Positions 1 to 6,137 are shown, numbered from the stretch's first letter. The stretch is 17,069 nucleotides of DNA from Bacilli bacterium (GCA_900757295.1 CAAENH010000052.1:1-17069); one strand, 5' to 3'. Numbers and translations are program-made. The notes: generated by a model from the sequence alone, not told the origin.

Positions 1-2
1 AT

Positions 3-431
3 CTAAAATGTGTTAATCTAGCTTTAAAAATATCTAAATATGTCGGAAGTGAAAACCATAAATTTAAAGGAATAACTAGATTTAAAAAATTAGAAAACAA
101 TGTATATTACGCTACTATTAACCCTACTAATAATATTTTATATTTATTATCAACCCACTTCACTAATCGTTTAAAAAATGAATACTGGATTATAAAAGAT
201 GTTAACAGGCACTTATTTAGTATTTATGATAAAAAAAAGTTTTACATAATATCAGATGATAATTTCAAAATTAATAATAAGATTAGTAAAGATGAATCAG
301 ATATCGAAAGTTTATGGAAAACTTTTTATAATACTATTGGAATTAAAGAAAGAAAAAATGATAGATGTAGAATGAATTTTATGCCTAAAAAATATTGGCA
401 ATATATAACAGAAATGAGTGATGAACTATAA
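3..431 (+). CDS. DUF4130 / TIGR03915-type putative DNA repair protein, C-terminal part
   Basis: This is the 3' part of a gene whose start lies left of the window; the open frame runs from the first bases to TAA at 429-431 (142 codons). The C-terminus has the pattern I associate with DUF4130 (TIGR03915): L-W-K-T-F-Y-N-T-I-G-I-K-E-R, then R-C-R-M-N-F-M-P-K-K-Y-W and a final T-E-M. Earlier segments (F-K-G-I-T-R-F and the H-F-x-x-R-L-K-N-E-Y-W-I-I-K-D run) also fit that family. Members are usually encoded beside a radical-SAM protein (TIGR03916) and are thought to act in DNA repair or modification, but the biochemical role is not established. The partner would be expected just upstream, outside the window. 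An ATG at 421 lies inside its last codons and may couple its translation to the chaperonin-like gene that follows. Confidence 0.75.
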   Translation, partial: LKCVNLALKISKYVGSENHKFKGITRFKKLENNVYYATINPTNNILYLLSTHFTNRLKNEYWIIKDVNRHLFSIYDKKKFYIISDDNFKINNKISKDESDIESLWKTFYNTIGIKERKNDRCRMNFMPKKYWQYITEMSDEL

Positions 432-454
432 AAAAAGTTGTTTATGGCAAAGAA

Positions 455-1978
455 TTGCAAGATAAGATGAAAGATGCAATCGATCTATTATGTAATACTA
501 CTAAATCCACTTTAGGTCCTAAAGGAAGCAATTGTATAATAGATATTTCATCATTTTGCCCTTTTATTACCAATGATGGAGTTACAATAGCTAGTAATAT
601 TCAAAGTGACGATAAAATTATAAATACTATCTTGGAAATTGCTAAGGAATCAAGTATTAAAACCAATCAAACAATTGGAGATGGGACAACTACTACTCTA
701 GTGCTACTCCAAGCAATTTTCAATGAAGGATTAAAGCTTATCCAAAATAATATCAATCCAATGGTACTAAAAAAAGAAATTACTCAAAGCTTAAACTATT
801 GTTTAACACAAATAAGTAAATATAGTCGCAAACCTACCGAAGAGGATTTAATAAACATTGCAACTATTTCTGCAAATGATAATGAAATAGGAAAACTTGT
901 ATATGAAGCATTTTCAAAAGTAAAAAATAAAAGTGCTATTAATGTAAAAGAATGGGACAACAACTATAATGCAATAACCATTGATAAGGGTTATGAAATT
1001 CCTATTGATATATCGCCATATTTTTTTAAAGATAGTGAAAAAATCAACCTTGAATATGTTCATGTTTTACTTATTAACAATGTTTTAGAAAATTTAGAAC
1101 AAATATCAACTGTAATTAATAGTACTATAAATGAAAATATTCCATTGTTAATAATAGCCAAAGATTATAATCTAGATGCATTAAATGATATTTTAATATT
1201 AAATCAAGAAAATAATCTAAAAATTTATTTGTTAAAACTATTAGATTATGGATTTAAATTACAAAATACATTCTATGATTTAGAAGCTATATTAAATACA
1301 GATTCAACTTCTAGACTAGAATATAGATCTTTAGACAACACTACTAAAATAAATAGAATATCAATAACAAATAACATATGTATCTTACAATTTGAAAATA
1401 GTGAAGCTATAAATAGAAGAATTAAAATTTTAGAACAATTAAAAGAAGATAACAATGATGAATATGAATTAGAAATTTTTAATAAAAAAATTGCAATGTT
1501 AAAATATGGAATTATTAATATAAACGTTGGTAGTTTTACTACTACTGAAAGAAGAGAAGTAAAAATGCGTGTAGATGATGCTTTATGTGCGATTAACTCT
1601 GCTGCTAAAGGAATAACATATGGCTGTGGAACTACATATAATCTAATTGCCAATAATTTTAACTGTAAAACTAATGGAGATCTTATAATTAAACAAGCAT
1701 TAGAACAACCATTTAATGTAATTATGTATAATGCAGGTATAGAAAATAAAATTGTTGATGATATAAAAAATAATCATTTTTCAAAAATATATAATATTAA
1801 AAATAATAAAATGGAATCATTATCAAATACAACAGTAATTGATCCAACTAATGTTATTATAGCTTCAATAACTAATGCTGTATCTATAGCTTCAATGCTA
1901 TTAACAACATCAAGCATAATTATTAACGAAGAAAATCAAAATACTACCAAAAAAATAAATGATTACAATGAACTATAA
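455..1978 (+). CDS. divergent GroEL-like chaperonin (Hsp60 paralogue)
   Basis: Group I chaperonin-like ATPase of about 507-518 residues, versus about 540 for GroEL. Counting from TTG at 455, T-L-G-P-K-G is at 19-24, N-D-G-V-T-I-A at 40-46, the ATP-binding G-D-G-T-T at 75-79, and V-D-D-A-L (equivalent to the GroEL Asp398 region) at 373-377. An apical part with I-S-P-Y-F-F and L-L-I-I-A-K-D and a C-terminal D-P-T-N-V-I-I block are also present, so all three GroEL domains seem retained. The Gly-Gly-Met tail is missing and the apical domain is strongly diverged; no groES is adjacent. This suggests a specialised paralogue rather than the housekeeping GroEL, but that is inference. Start: the frame stays open and GroEL-like upstream of 455 (K-K-V-V-Y-G-K-E-L), with only ATA at 428 available in frame; ATG 421 would need a one-base skip in the A7 run at 430-436. 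TTG 455 is therefore only the nearest conventional start. Confidence 0.85.
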   Translation: MQDKMKDAIDLLCNTTKSTLGPKGSNCIIDISSFCPFITNDGVTIASNIQSDDKIINTILEIAKESSIKTNQTIGDGTTTTLVLLQAIFNEGLKLIQNNINPMVLKKEITQSLNYCLTQISKYSRKPTEEDLINIATISANDNEIGKLVYEAFSKVKNKSAINVKEWDNNYNAITIDKGYEIPIDISPYFFKDSEKINLEYVHVLLINNVLENLEQISTVINSTINENIPLLIIAKDYNLDALNDILILNQENNLKIYLLKLLDYGFKLQNTFYDLEAILNTDSTSRLEYRSLDNTTKINRISITNNICILQFENSEAINRRIKILEQLKEDNNDEYELEIFNKKIAMLKYGIININVGSFTTTERREVKMRVDDALCAINSAAKGITYGCGTTYNLIANNFNCKTNGDLIIKQALEQPFNVIMYNAGIENKIVDDIKNNHFSKIYNIKNNKMESLSNTTVIDPTNVIIASITNAVSIASMLLTTSSIIINEENQNTTKKINDYNEL

Positions 1979-1986
1979 TCTTTTTT

Positions 1987-3348
1987 TTACTGTTTTATAC
2001 TAAAAAAATCTTTCCAAGGATCAATTCTTTTTAATCTTTTGATAGCTATATCAATCGTTATATCACCTGGCTTTATTTTATACAATTCACTCCATTTTAT
2101 TGGCATTGATACAGTAATTTTTTTTCTAATCCTTAAAGAATAAGGCGCAACACTTGTAGATGATTTTCTATTTCTATACCAATCTATAAAAATTTTATTT
2201 TTTCGTTTTTCTTTAGACATATTGCATGTAAACATATCCGGATACTTTTCTTCTAATAATAGGGATATATTTTTAGCAAACAAACTAAAACTACTCCAAC
2301 TTTCAAAAGAAGTAAATGGCACAAAAACATGATACCCTTTTCCCCCACTAGTTTTCAAAAAAGATTTTAATCCTAATTGATCTAATATTTTCTTTAGGCG
2401 CATTACTCCATCTCTTACTTTATTTATATTTAATTTTTCATCTGGATCTAAATCAAACACCATAATATCAGGTTTGTTTATAGCTTTGACATCACTAGAC
2501 CAAATATGAAACTCATAACTATTCATTTGTACTTCATAAATTAAACCATTTAAATCTTTTATAAAATAATAATCATTTTTCTTTTTATTTGAAATCACAA
2601 CTTTTTTACCAAGATATTTATTATTTTCAAAATGTTTTTTAAAAAATGAATCATTACTATTTCCATTAGGATATCTAATTGTACTAATTAATCTATTATT
2701 TAAAAATGGCATCATTCTAACACTAACTTTTTTATAATAATTAACTATATCTAATTTCGTTAGCATACTTTTCTTTTCAATAATTTTATCAGGACTAGTA
2801 ATAGTTATACTATCCAACCCATTTTTTATTTCATCCATTGTTCTATTAGTTTTAATACTCCGTTTAAATTTATTAAGATCTACATAAATATTATCCTTTT
2901 CTTTAACTAATAACCAATTATTATCTTTAAATCTTATTAAACTCCATTTGCCTTTAACTCTTTTCCCAAACAATTCAAATTTAATAATCCCCTTCTTTAA
3001 ACCGCTTTTAATATTATTTGACTCATAATACCCTGTATCATATAACATCACTACTCCAGCACCATATTGTAAAGGAGGAATAACACCTTCAAAATCATGA
3101 TAGCTTAAAGGATGATCTTCTACCATTACAGCTAGTCTTTTATCTTTAGTATTATAAGAAAAGCCTTTAGGTACAGCCCAACTTTTTAAAACTCCATCAA
3201 CTTCTATTCTAAAATCATAATGATCTTTACTTGCCATATGATGCTGAATAACAAAAATATTTTTTTGCTTTTCTTTTTTTAAAATACCTTTTGGTTCTTG
3301 TGTTTTATTAAAATTCCTTTTCTTATTATATTCATTTAATCTATTCAT
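1987..3348 (-). CDS. LigD-type 3'-phosphoesterase plus primase-polymerase, no ligase domain
   Basis: DNA end-processing enzyme of the bacterial NHEJ LigD family, 453 residues. Residues about 30-150 form the phosphoesterase domain: H37 and H43 in the H-M-A-S-K-D-H-Y-D-F-R motif, D45, R47 and H79 in V-E-D-H-P match the metal and phosphate ligands of Pseudomonas LigD. Residues about 195-450 form the archaeo-eukaryotic primase-type polymerase: D-L-D-P at 299-302 supplies the metal aspartates, K-T-S-G-G-K-G-Y-H is at 332-340, and I-D-W with D389 gives the third carboxylate. Family roles are trimming 3' ends and adding nucleotides or ribonucleotides at breaks. The ATP-dependent ligase domain is absent and neither Ku nor a ligase gene is in the window. 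It converges on the chaperonin-like gene with 8 bases between stops. ATG 3348 has GAGGA seven to eight bases upstream. Confidence 0.92.
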   Translation of the reverse strand: MNRLNEYNKKRNFNKTQEPKGILKKEKQKNIFVIQHHMASKDHYDFRIEVDGVLKSWAVPKGFSYNTKDKRLAVMVEDHPLSYHDFEGVIPPLQYGAGVVMLYDTGYYESNNIKSGLKKGIIKFELFGKRVKGKWSLIRFKDNNWLLVKEKDNIYVDLNKFKRSIKTNRTMDEIKNGLDSITITSPDKIIEKKSMLTKLDIVNYYKKVSVRMMPFLNNRLISTIRYPNGNSNDSFFKKHFENNKYLGKKVVISNKKKNDYYFIKDLNGLIYEVQMNSYEFHIWSSDVKAINKPDIMVFDLDPDEKLNINKVRDGVMRLKKILDQLGLKSFLKTSGGKGYHVFVPFTSFESWSSFSLFAKNISLLLEEKYPDMFTCNMSKEKRKNKIFIDWYRNRKSSTSVAPYSLRIRKKITVSMPIKWSELYKIKPGDITIDIAIKRLKRIDPWKDFFSIKQ

Positions 3349-3386
3349 AAAAAATCCTCATTATTATTCTAAATTAAAAATATATA

Positions 3387-3392
3387 ATTATA
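3387..3392 (-). promoter_or_regulatory. probable -10 box for the LigD-like gene
   Basis: TATAAT on the minus strand, preceded by TG and lying directly after the T-run of the upstream terminator, about 40 bases before ATG 3348. I see no good -35 box at the usual distance, so this rests on the -10 alone. Confidence 0.35.
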
Positions 3393-3426
3393 CAAAAAGA
3401 ATGAACTTTATGATTGCTCATTCTTT
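3392..3426 (-). terminator. intrinsic terminator closing the four-gene cassette
   Basis: On the minus strand AAAGAATGA (3426-3418) pairs perfectly with TCATTCTTT (3404-3396) around a 13-base loop, followed by further T's. The 5' arm lies in the last codons of the 276-residue gene, and its stop codon is in the loop. Confidence 0.75.
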
Positions 3427-4238
3427 AATCTATTTCTTATAATATTTTGACAAACAAAGAAGTCTTCATCATACACTCTTGTGTAATAAGCTTCTTCATA
3501 CTCAGGGCAATTAATACAAATTAAATCTTGACATATATATGTTATATGTAATTTTAATTTATAAATACATCCTGGATAAATATCTCCGATTAATATACTT
3601 TCAAATACTTTTTCAGGAATAACATATTCAATAGTTTTATCAACCATTTCTTTATTAGAAGACCATTTTAACAAAAATTTGTAAAAATCATATATCATTC
3701 CTTGACCACTAGCACCTACGCCTTTGTGTAAAGGTATGCGTCTAAAACACTTTCGAAAAACATAATTTCGGTATTTTAATAAAATCATTACTTCTCTTTC
3801 TTTTGCGTCAGAAGTCAAAAAATACATTTTTTCAAAATCTTCCTTTAATAATAGTTCATATAACTCACTTACAAATAAACATCTAATCCCAGGATAATTA
3901 AAAATATAACTTCTAGAAAATCTCATCCATTCACTAGAAATACACATTTTAGAAGCAAAATACTCTAAAAACTTATTTGAAGGCTCATAGTCAGAATTTA
4001 TAAAGCACGTTAACTCTGACAAAGAATCATATTCCAAGATATCAGATATATCTTCAATTCCAAAATCTTTTTCATATTTAGTAATTTCAGTAATAATCAT
4101 AGTCAATTTTTTAGAAAAAATATTTTTACTATCTATTACTAACTTATGATCAATATTAGAATATCTCGAAATATAAAAATTATTAATATCTCCCAAGGAA
4201 ACCTGATTATAATTACCTTTGATACTTATTTTCTTCAT
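3408..4238 (-). CDS. unknown protein with N-terminal GN-x-N...GDIN motif and possible HTH
   Basis: 276 residues; I do not recognise the family with confidence. Residues 6-19 carry K-G-N-Y-N-Q-V-S-L-G-D-I-N, nearly the same as the tail of the preceding 53-residue membrane protein. Residues about 60-105 (I-S-D-I-L-E-Y-D-S-L-S-E-L, then E-P-S-N-K-F-L-E-Y-F-A-S-K-M, then S-S-E-W-M) have the spacing of a Cro/C1-type helix-turn-helix. A later segment, H-K-G-V-G-A-S-G-Q-G followed by F-Y-K-F-L-L, resembles a C-terminal block I recall in other HTH-linked proteins of unknown role; that is a weak recollection. Cysteines cluster near the C-terminus (C-x6-C-x2-C), and no membrane segment is seen. ATG 4238 has GGAG six bases upstream, inside the previous gene, so the two overlap by 26 bases and are probably translationally coupled. 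Last gene of the cassette. Confidence 0.7.
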   Translation of the reverse strand: MKKISIKGNYNQVSLGDINNFYISRYSNIDHKLVIDSKNIFSKKLTMIITEITKYEKDFGIEDISDILEYDSLSELTCFINSDYEPSNKFLEYFASKMCISSEWMRFSRSYIFNYPGIRCLFVSELYELLLKEDFEKMYFLTSDAKEREVMILLKYRNYVFRKCFRRIPLHKGVGASGQGMIYDFYKFLLKWSSNKEMVDKTIEYVIPEKVFESILIGDIYPGCIYKLKLHITYICQDLICINCPEYEEAYYTRVYDEDFFVCQNIIRNRLKNEQS

Positions 4239-4290
4239 TTATATCTCCACCAACAACCATATTATTATTCCCTTTAACTTTTATACTAAC
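4182..4290 (-). repeat. tandem motif repeat encoding K-G-N-x-N-x-V-x-x-G-D-I-N in two frames
   Basis: Two imperfect direct copies with a 55-base offset. Copy one (4237-4290) encodes residues 29-46 of the small membrane protein; copy two (4182-4235) encodes residues 2-19 of the downstream protein. Since 55 is not a multiple of three, each copy is read in a different frame, yet both give the same motif: 11 of 18 aligned residues are identical by my count. The GGAG used as ribosome site for the downstream gene lies within copy one. Confidence 0.75.
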
Positions 4291-4374
4291 CTTATGAGAG
4301 TAAATGTAATAACTAACTCCACCAGCTATATAACTTAAAACTAAACCTGCAATATATTTAATTAAATTGATCAT
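4213..4374 (-). CDS. 53-residue single-span membrane protein with C-terminal GNNN...GGDIN motif
   Basis: A small gene, easily missed. ATG at 4374 overlaps the preceding stop as ATGA, with AAAGGA eight bases upstream, and translation stops at TAA 4213-4215. Residues about 3-25 are a hydrophobic helix (L-I-K-Y-I-A-G-L-V-L-S-Y-I-A-G-G-V then Y-Y-I-Y), with almost no residues before it. The tail carries V-K-G-N-N-N-M-V-V-G-G-D-I-N at 33-46 and a charged end (E-E-N-K-Y-Q-R). The likely topology is one helix with the motif-bearing tail on one side of the membrane; which side is unclear, though H27-K28 right after the helix would favour a cytoplasmic tail. The motif recurs at the N-terminus of the next protein, which argues that the small gene is real and that the two products are functionally linked. 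Function unknown. Confidence 0.7.
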   Translation of the reverse strand: MINLIKYIAGLVLSYIAGGVSYYIYSHKVSIKVKGNNNMVVGGDINEENKYQR

Positions 4375-4619
4375 AATAATTCCTTTCTATAATAACTAAT
4401 AAATAAATTTTTAAATCTTAACATTTGTTCTTCATAACTTATATGTCCATCAAAACGATCTAACAAAATAGCATTCTTTACAAAATCTTGTTCTTCTCTA
4501 CTTAAGGCAAAAAATGCCATTCTTAAATTATCAAATAAATCTTTTCTTATTAAAAAAATTAATGGATCGATATTATTATACATACAATCCTCATAATCAA
4601 AAATCATAGAATTCAACAT
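4371..4619 (-). CDS. small protein resembling sigma-70 region 4; probable second half of a split sigma-like factor
   Basis: About 82 residues from ATG 4619; GTG 4631 is an alternative but has poor spacing. The sequence looks like the end of a sigma factor: an acidic linker with N-N-I-D-P-L-I-F-L-I-R-K, then F-F-A-L-S-R-E-E-Q-D-F-V-K-N-A-I-L-L, then S-Y-E-E-Q-M-L-R-F and a basic R-K-E-L-L end. This recalls the L-x-x-E-x-x-x-x and S-Y-x-E pattern of region 4. The second HTH helix is poorly conserved, so this is a likeness, not a firm family call. It overlaps the preceding gene by 23 bases in the +1 frame. Reading across TTT-TGA with one skipped base would join the two into one protein of about 335 residues. 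The stop overlaps the next start (ATGA). Confidence 0.5.
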   Translation of the reverse strand: MLNSMIFDYEDCMYNNIDPLIFLIRKDLFDNLRMAFFALSREEQDFVKNAILLDRFDGHISYEEQMLRFKNLFISYYRKELL

Positions 4620-5367
4620 TATAATTACCACTTCCTACTCTATTTACATCTAATTCTAAAGTTTTCTTATAAAATTTTTTAACATAATCATATACTCTAT
4701 AATATAAAGAAATTTTTAAATACTTAATAATGCACCTTATATCATTCATTACAACATTATTTAAAGTTTTAATAAATATAAAATTTGATTCAGCTAATAA
4801 CTCATCAACTATATCCTTATTCATATTAATATTTAGGGCCCTTAAAACCCTAAAAATATTAAATTTAAAAAAGCTTTTAAAATAATTTAAGATATTTAAT
4901 AAAAATTCTTCATGTCCAGATAAATAAAAAGCAATATTATAATATATATTATCTTTTATATTTAGTATGCTTCTATCTTTTATACTATCAATTCTTTTCT
5001 TAGAAATATTTATACCGTTAATATTCTCATAATCGGAAAAATAATAGATATACAATAAAGCTTTTTTCTTATCATTAAGATCTAAAGATAATTGCAATGC
5101 TCTTTTATAATTAATATTTAATTTTAAACATATTTCTTTATAAGATTTCATTTTATTCTCTTCTAATATTTCAAAATTAGTTTTTAATAATTTATATTTT
5201 TCTTTTTTTAAATATCTCTTTTTGCATAAATCATATTTTTCTAATTCACTTAAATTAAAATATTGACATGATTTATTCATTCTAATAAATCTGTCTTTCA
5301 TTTTTTTATAATCTAAATCATAATAAATACAATAATTATACAAATTGTTGTAAACTCTCTTTTTAAT
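4597..5367 (-). CDS. possible sigma-70-like protein, N-terminal/region 2 half
   Basis: About 256 residues, very rich in Lys, Tyr, Ile and Asn. Near the C-terminus, D-I-V-D-E-L-L-A-E-S-N-F-I-F-I-K followed by I-K-Y-L-K-I-S-L-Y-Y-R-V-Y-D-Y-V-K-K has the pattern of sigma region 2 (E-D-L-x-Q-E ... Y-L ... I-x-D-Y-x-R-K). Further upstream, K-S-Y-K-E-I-C-L-K-L-N-I-N-Y-K-R-A-L looks like a helix-turn-helix. The frame ends at TGA 4597-4599 where the next gene continues with region 4-like sequence. Start: a near-perfect ribosome site, GGAGGTGAT (starting at 5379), is followed eight bases later by ATT AAA AAG, and no ATG, GTG or TTG stands at the right distance. TTG 5385 and GTG 5376 lie in or before the ribosome site. 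I therefore prefer AUU at 5367. Function of the cassette is unknown. Confidence 0.5.
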   Translation of the reverse strand: MKKRVYNNLYNYCIYYDLDYKKMKDRFIRMNKSCQYFNLSELEKYDLCKKRYLKKEKYKLLKTNFEILEENKMKSYKEICLKLNINYKRALQLSLDLNDKKKALLYIYYFSDYENINGINISKKRIDSIKDRSILNIKDNIYYNIAFYLSGHEEFLLNILNYFKSFFKFNIFRVLRALNINMNKDIVDELLAESNFIFIKTLNNVVMNDIRCIIKYLKISLYYRVYDYVKKFYKKTLELDVNRVGSGNYNVEFYDF

Positions 5368-5396
5368 CCTAATCACCTCCTCCAATCAGGATTATA
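5365..5396 (-). promoter_or_regulatory. cassette promoter -10, consensus ribosome site and AUU start
   Basis: TATAAT at 5396-5391 puts the transcript start near 5383-5386, so the mRNA would begin at or just before the GGAGGAGGTGATTAGG stretch, and initiation would be at ATT 5367. The -35 region is the T-run of the preceding terminator and shows no clear match. Confidence 0.45.
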
Positions 5397-5407
5397 AAAA
5401 ATAACAT

Positions 5408-5436
5408 AAAAAAAATCACCAATTTTTTTGGCGATT
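5408..5436 (-). terminator. intrinsic terminator upstream of the cassette
   Basis: Minus strand: AATCGCCAA, loop of five A's, TTGGTGATT (nine pairs including one G-T wobble), then eight T's. It would stop transcripts coming from the decayed-gene region and isolates the four-gene cassette. Confidence 0.8.
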
Positions 5437-5705
5437 AGTTTTAATCATTTTGTTATTACCATTTATTCTATTTAAAATATCTTCAAAAGAATAAATAGTT
5501 AAAAATTATGATATATATCATTATCTGATAAAATTTTTCCTAAAGAATATTGTTTCGTTAATCAAATTTGAAAATCTTCAAAATCCATTGCATATTCAAT
5601 TAAGTAAATAACATGTTCAATCGTAATATTTTCATTTGTAAGCTTTATATTATCCCTTATCTCATATAATTTTTATTTAACTTTATCATCAAATTTTGCA
5701 TACAT
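5410..5705 (-). pseudogene. decayed gene of unknown function
   Basis: Reading from ATG 5705 gives M-Y-A-K-F-D-D-K-V-K, then TAA (5673-5675), K-L-Y-E-I-R-D-N-I-K-L-T-N-E-N-I, continuing to D-F-E-D-F-Q-I, then TGA (5562-5564), L-T-K-Q-Y-S-L-G-K-I-L, and TAA at 5499-5501. A one-base frame change in the T-run near 5502-5506 restores coding (T-I-Y-S-F-E-D-I-L-N-R-I-N) until the terminator hairpin. Amino-acid composition remains gene-like across two nonsense codons and a frameshift, which indicates recent decay. The family is not recognised, and the true 5' end may lie further upstream. Confidence 0.5.
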
Positions 5706-5749
5706 TTTTTTAGCATTAATAAAAAATAGAACACTTAAAATTAATAATT

Positions 5750-6107
5750 TTATTTACGCCACGCAGTAAAAAGTAATTTAGTTTCTGCTCCTTCAAGATT
5801 ATTTAACTTATCATCAATTTTAATATCACAATTAACAATTGATTTATCAGCAGTAAATATATAATTCTGTGGTTCTATAAAATCTAAATTTTTATACAAA
5901 AAATTATATTTATTTTTAAGACTGTTTCCGGCAAATTCAATTATCTCTCGCCAAATATAGTCTGTACAAATATATATTTTATAATTTACTAAGCTCTTTT
6001 AAAGTATTATAACAATCAGGTAATTTTTTACCAAGATAAATTTCAAGAAATTTTAGAAAATTATCTCCTGTTAAAACTTCATCCATATCAACCATTATTG
6101 TTTTAAT
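5750..6107 (-). pseudogene. decayed 5'(3')-deoxyribonucleotidase-like HAD protein
   Basis: Remnant of an NT5C-type pyrimidine deoxynucleotidase. The first frame gives K-T-I-M-V-D-M-D-E-V-L-T-G (HAD motif I, D-x-D-x-V) and runs to L-K-E-L-S-K-L before TAA at 5979-5981. The continuation is in another frame: Y-I-C-T-D-Y-I-W-R-E-I-I, then D-I-K-I-D-D-K-L-N-N-L (the I-D-D motif with the acidic pair) and L-L-F-T-A-W-R-K, stop at 5750-5752. Loss of two bases in a TA-rich stretch near 5978-5984 explains the break. The total of about 119 residues is well short of the usual 170-200, so part of the cap region also seems deleted. Intact members dephosphorylate dUMP/dTMP or act on other nucleotides. The start is also odd: ATT at 6107 stands where M-K-T-I would begin, although ATG 6095 is available. 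Confidence 0.65.
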
Positions 6108-6137
6108 TATTATACCTACTTTCTTTTTTTATTAAAC

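Noticed and set aside
1273..1653. Minus-strand open frame of 126 codons
   Set aside because: Lies wholly inside the chaperonin-like gene on the opposite strand, has no ribosome site, and its hydrophobic composition is what the antisense of this AT-rich gene gives.
4213..4374. Small membrane protein as an anti-sigma factor for the sigma-like genes
   Set aside because: Position fits, but only a few residues precede the membrane helix and the tail is a short Asn/Gly motif with no anti-sigma domain.
5365..5564. Alternative genetic code with TGA as Trp
   Set aside because: A TGA at a Trp-like spot occurs only in a decayed gene; trmB, the LigD-like gene and the SEDS gene use TGG for Trp and end where family length predicts.
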